NCBI RefSeq assembly: GCF_000226255.1
Contig: NZ_AGFG01000012.1
Location: 1 to 28,721 of the forward strand
Reading direction: 5' to 3'
From: Desulfovibrio sp. A2
Lineage (GTDB): Bacteria; Desulfobacterota; Desulfovibrionia; Desulfovibrionales; Desulfovibrionaceae
Length of the DNA: 28,721 nucleotides
Position 1 is the first letter of the stretch. Every line of letters begins with the position of its first letter. The translations under genes and the position numbers were made by a program. Below the pieces are notes generated by a model. The model was not told the origin of the DNA. It was given only the letters and a program-made list of their open reading frames with translations, and searched no databases. Shown here one piece after another: positions 28,147 through 28,721 of this stretch.

Positions 28147-28721
28147 CTACTGGACGGCCAGCAACTCCTTGGCCACGCGCACGGCCTCCACGGCGTCGGC
28201 GGAATAGCCGTCCGCGCCGATGGCCTCGGCAAAGGCGGGCGTCACCACCGCGCCGCCCACCATGACCTTGACGGGCAGGCCGCGTTCGCGCACCAGTCGC
28301 ACAGTGTCCTCCATGCGCACCATGGTGGTGGTCATCAGGGCCGAAAGCCCGATCACCCCGGCCCCGTGGCGCTCGGCGGCCTCCACGATGTCGGCGGCCT
28401 TCACGTCCTTGCCCAGGTCCACCACGTCGAACCCGTGGTTGCCCAGCATCAGCGTGACGATGTTCTTGCCGATGTCGTGGATGTCGCCTTCCACCGTGGC
28501 CATGATGATCACCGGCCGCGTTTCCTGCCCCCGCTGGGCTTCAAGCAATGGTTGAAGTTTGCGAAAGGCATGCTGCATGGTCTCCGCGGAACGGATGAGC
28601 TGCGGCAGGAAGTACTCGCGCCGCTCGTAGCGGCGGCCCACCTCGGTGATGCCGGGGATCAGCTTGTCCTGCACCAGCGAGAACGGGTCGGCTCCTTCGG
28701 ACAAGGCGCGGTCCACCAGGG
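28147..28721 (-). CDS. metH: cobalamin-binding C-terminal part of a MetH-type corrinoid protein (cut by window edge)
   Basis: Only the last 190 or so codons are present; the gene enters from the right edge. They contain a helical cap domain (PFSLVQDKLIPGITEVGRRY, FLPQLIRSAETMQHAF) and a Rossmann B12 domain with the D-x-H-x-x-G cobalt-ligand motif in EGDIHDIGKN, the VDLGKDV strand, the SAL motif in GLSALMTTTM, and GGAVVTPAFAEAIGADGYSADA. The protein stops right after this domain, so the AdoMet-binding reactivation domain of E. coli MetH is absent. This fits either the shorter methionine synthase form seen in many anaerobes or a separate corrinoid protein of a methyltransferase system; the missing N-terminal part would decide. 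The inverted-repeat element follows 7 bp after its stop. Confidence 0.85.
   Translation of the reverse strand, partial: LVDRALSEGADPFSLVQDKLIPGITEVGRRYERREYFLPQLIRSAETMQHAFRKLQPLLEAQRGQETRPVIIMATVEGDIHDIGKNIVTLMLGNHGFDVVDLGKDVKAADIVEAAERHGAGVIGLSALMTTTMVRMEDTVRLVRERGLPVKVMVGGAVVTPAFAEAIGADGYSADAVEAVRVAKELLAVQ

Noticed and set aside
27840..28265. 141-aa plus-strand frame through the inverted-repeat element
   Set aside because: GAGG lies too close to the GTG, the second half is antisense to the B12 protein gene and becomes Arg/Pro-rich, and the element structure explains the sequence better.

Overview
The window is GC-rich, densely packed bacterial chromosome, and every recognised protein is of bacterial type. 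Its small single-cluster sulfite reductase, corrinoid methionine synthase without an activation domain, haem-sensing chemoreceptor and gene content all suggest a sulfate-reducing Desulfovibrionaceae member close to Desulfovibrio/Nitratidesulfovibrio vulgaris. That placement is an inference from protein families and remembered gene order; no database was searched. Almost all genes lie on the minus strand. The exceptions are one orphan gene (7249-7761) and a crcB-DUF190 pair (12391-13213).

Layout, read from the right end in the direction of minus-strand transcription. The end of a MetH-type B12 protein (28147-28721) is followed by a roughly 250-bp non-coding element with imperfect terminal inverted repeats (27891-28139). 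Next comes a housekeeping run: a TlpA-like exported thioredoxin, an ArgA-like acetyltransferase, hpt, a zinc-ribbon/DUF3426 membrane protein and radA. A chemotaxis block follows (23214-14301): a membrane chemoreceptor with a C-terminal H-NOX haem domain, a soluble receptor-like protein with a CheZ-like D-x3-Q motif, cheY, cheA, cheR and cheB. The last three overlap by 4 bp each. After it comes the stand-alone sulfite reductase.

Beyond the plus-strand crcB-DUF190 pair lie a CYTH-domain protein and then a compact clpS-clpA-aat operon. These three genes are the adaptor, unfoldase and tagging transferase of the bacterial N-degron pathway, and they are coupled by near-zero spacing. The orphan plus-strand gene separates that operon from uvrB. 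The left end holds a two-TM potassium-channel/RCK protein, a family-2-like glycosyltransferase and ligA, chained by GTGA stop/start overlaps, and then the start of dapB.

How the genes may work together: the chemotaxis block looks like a nearly complete pathway, with haem-based gas input, kinase, response regulator, both adaptation enzymes and a candidate CheY-P phosphatase. No separate cheW is present in the window. The H-NOX domain keeps the proximal His, the Y-x-S-x-R motif and the distal Tyr linked to O2 binding, so an oxygen-avoidance input is a reasonable hypothesis. The most unusual points are this receptor, the CheZ-like receptor hybrid, a CheA carrying an MshEN-like double repeat, the inverted-repeat element, and a channel with a non-canonical selectivity filter.
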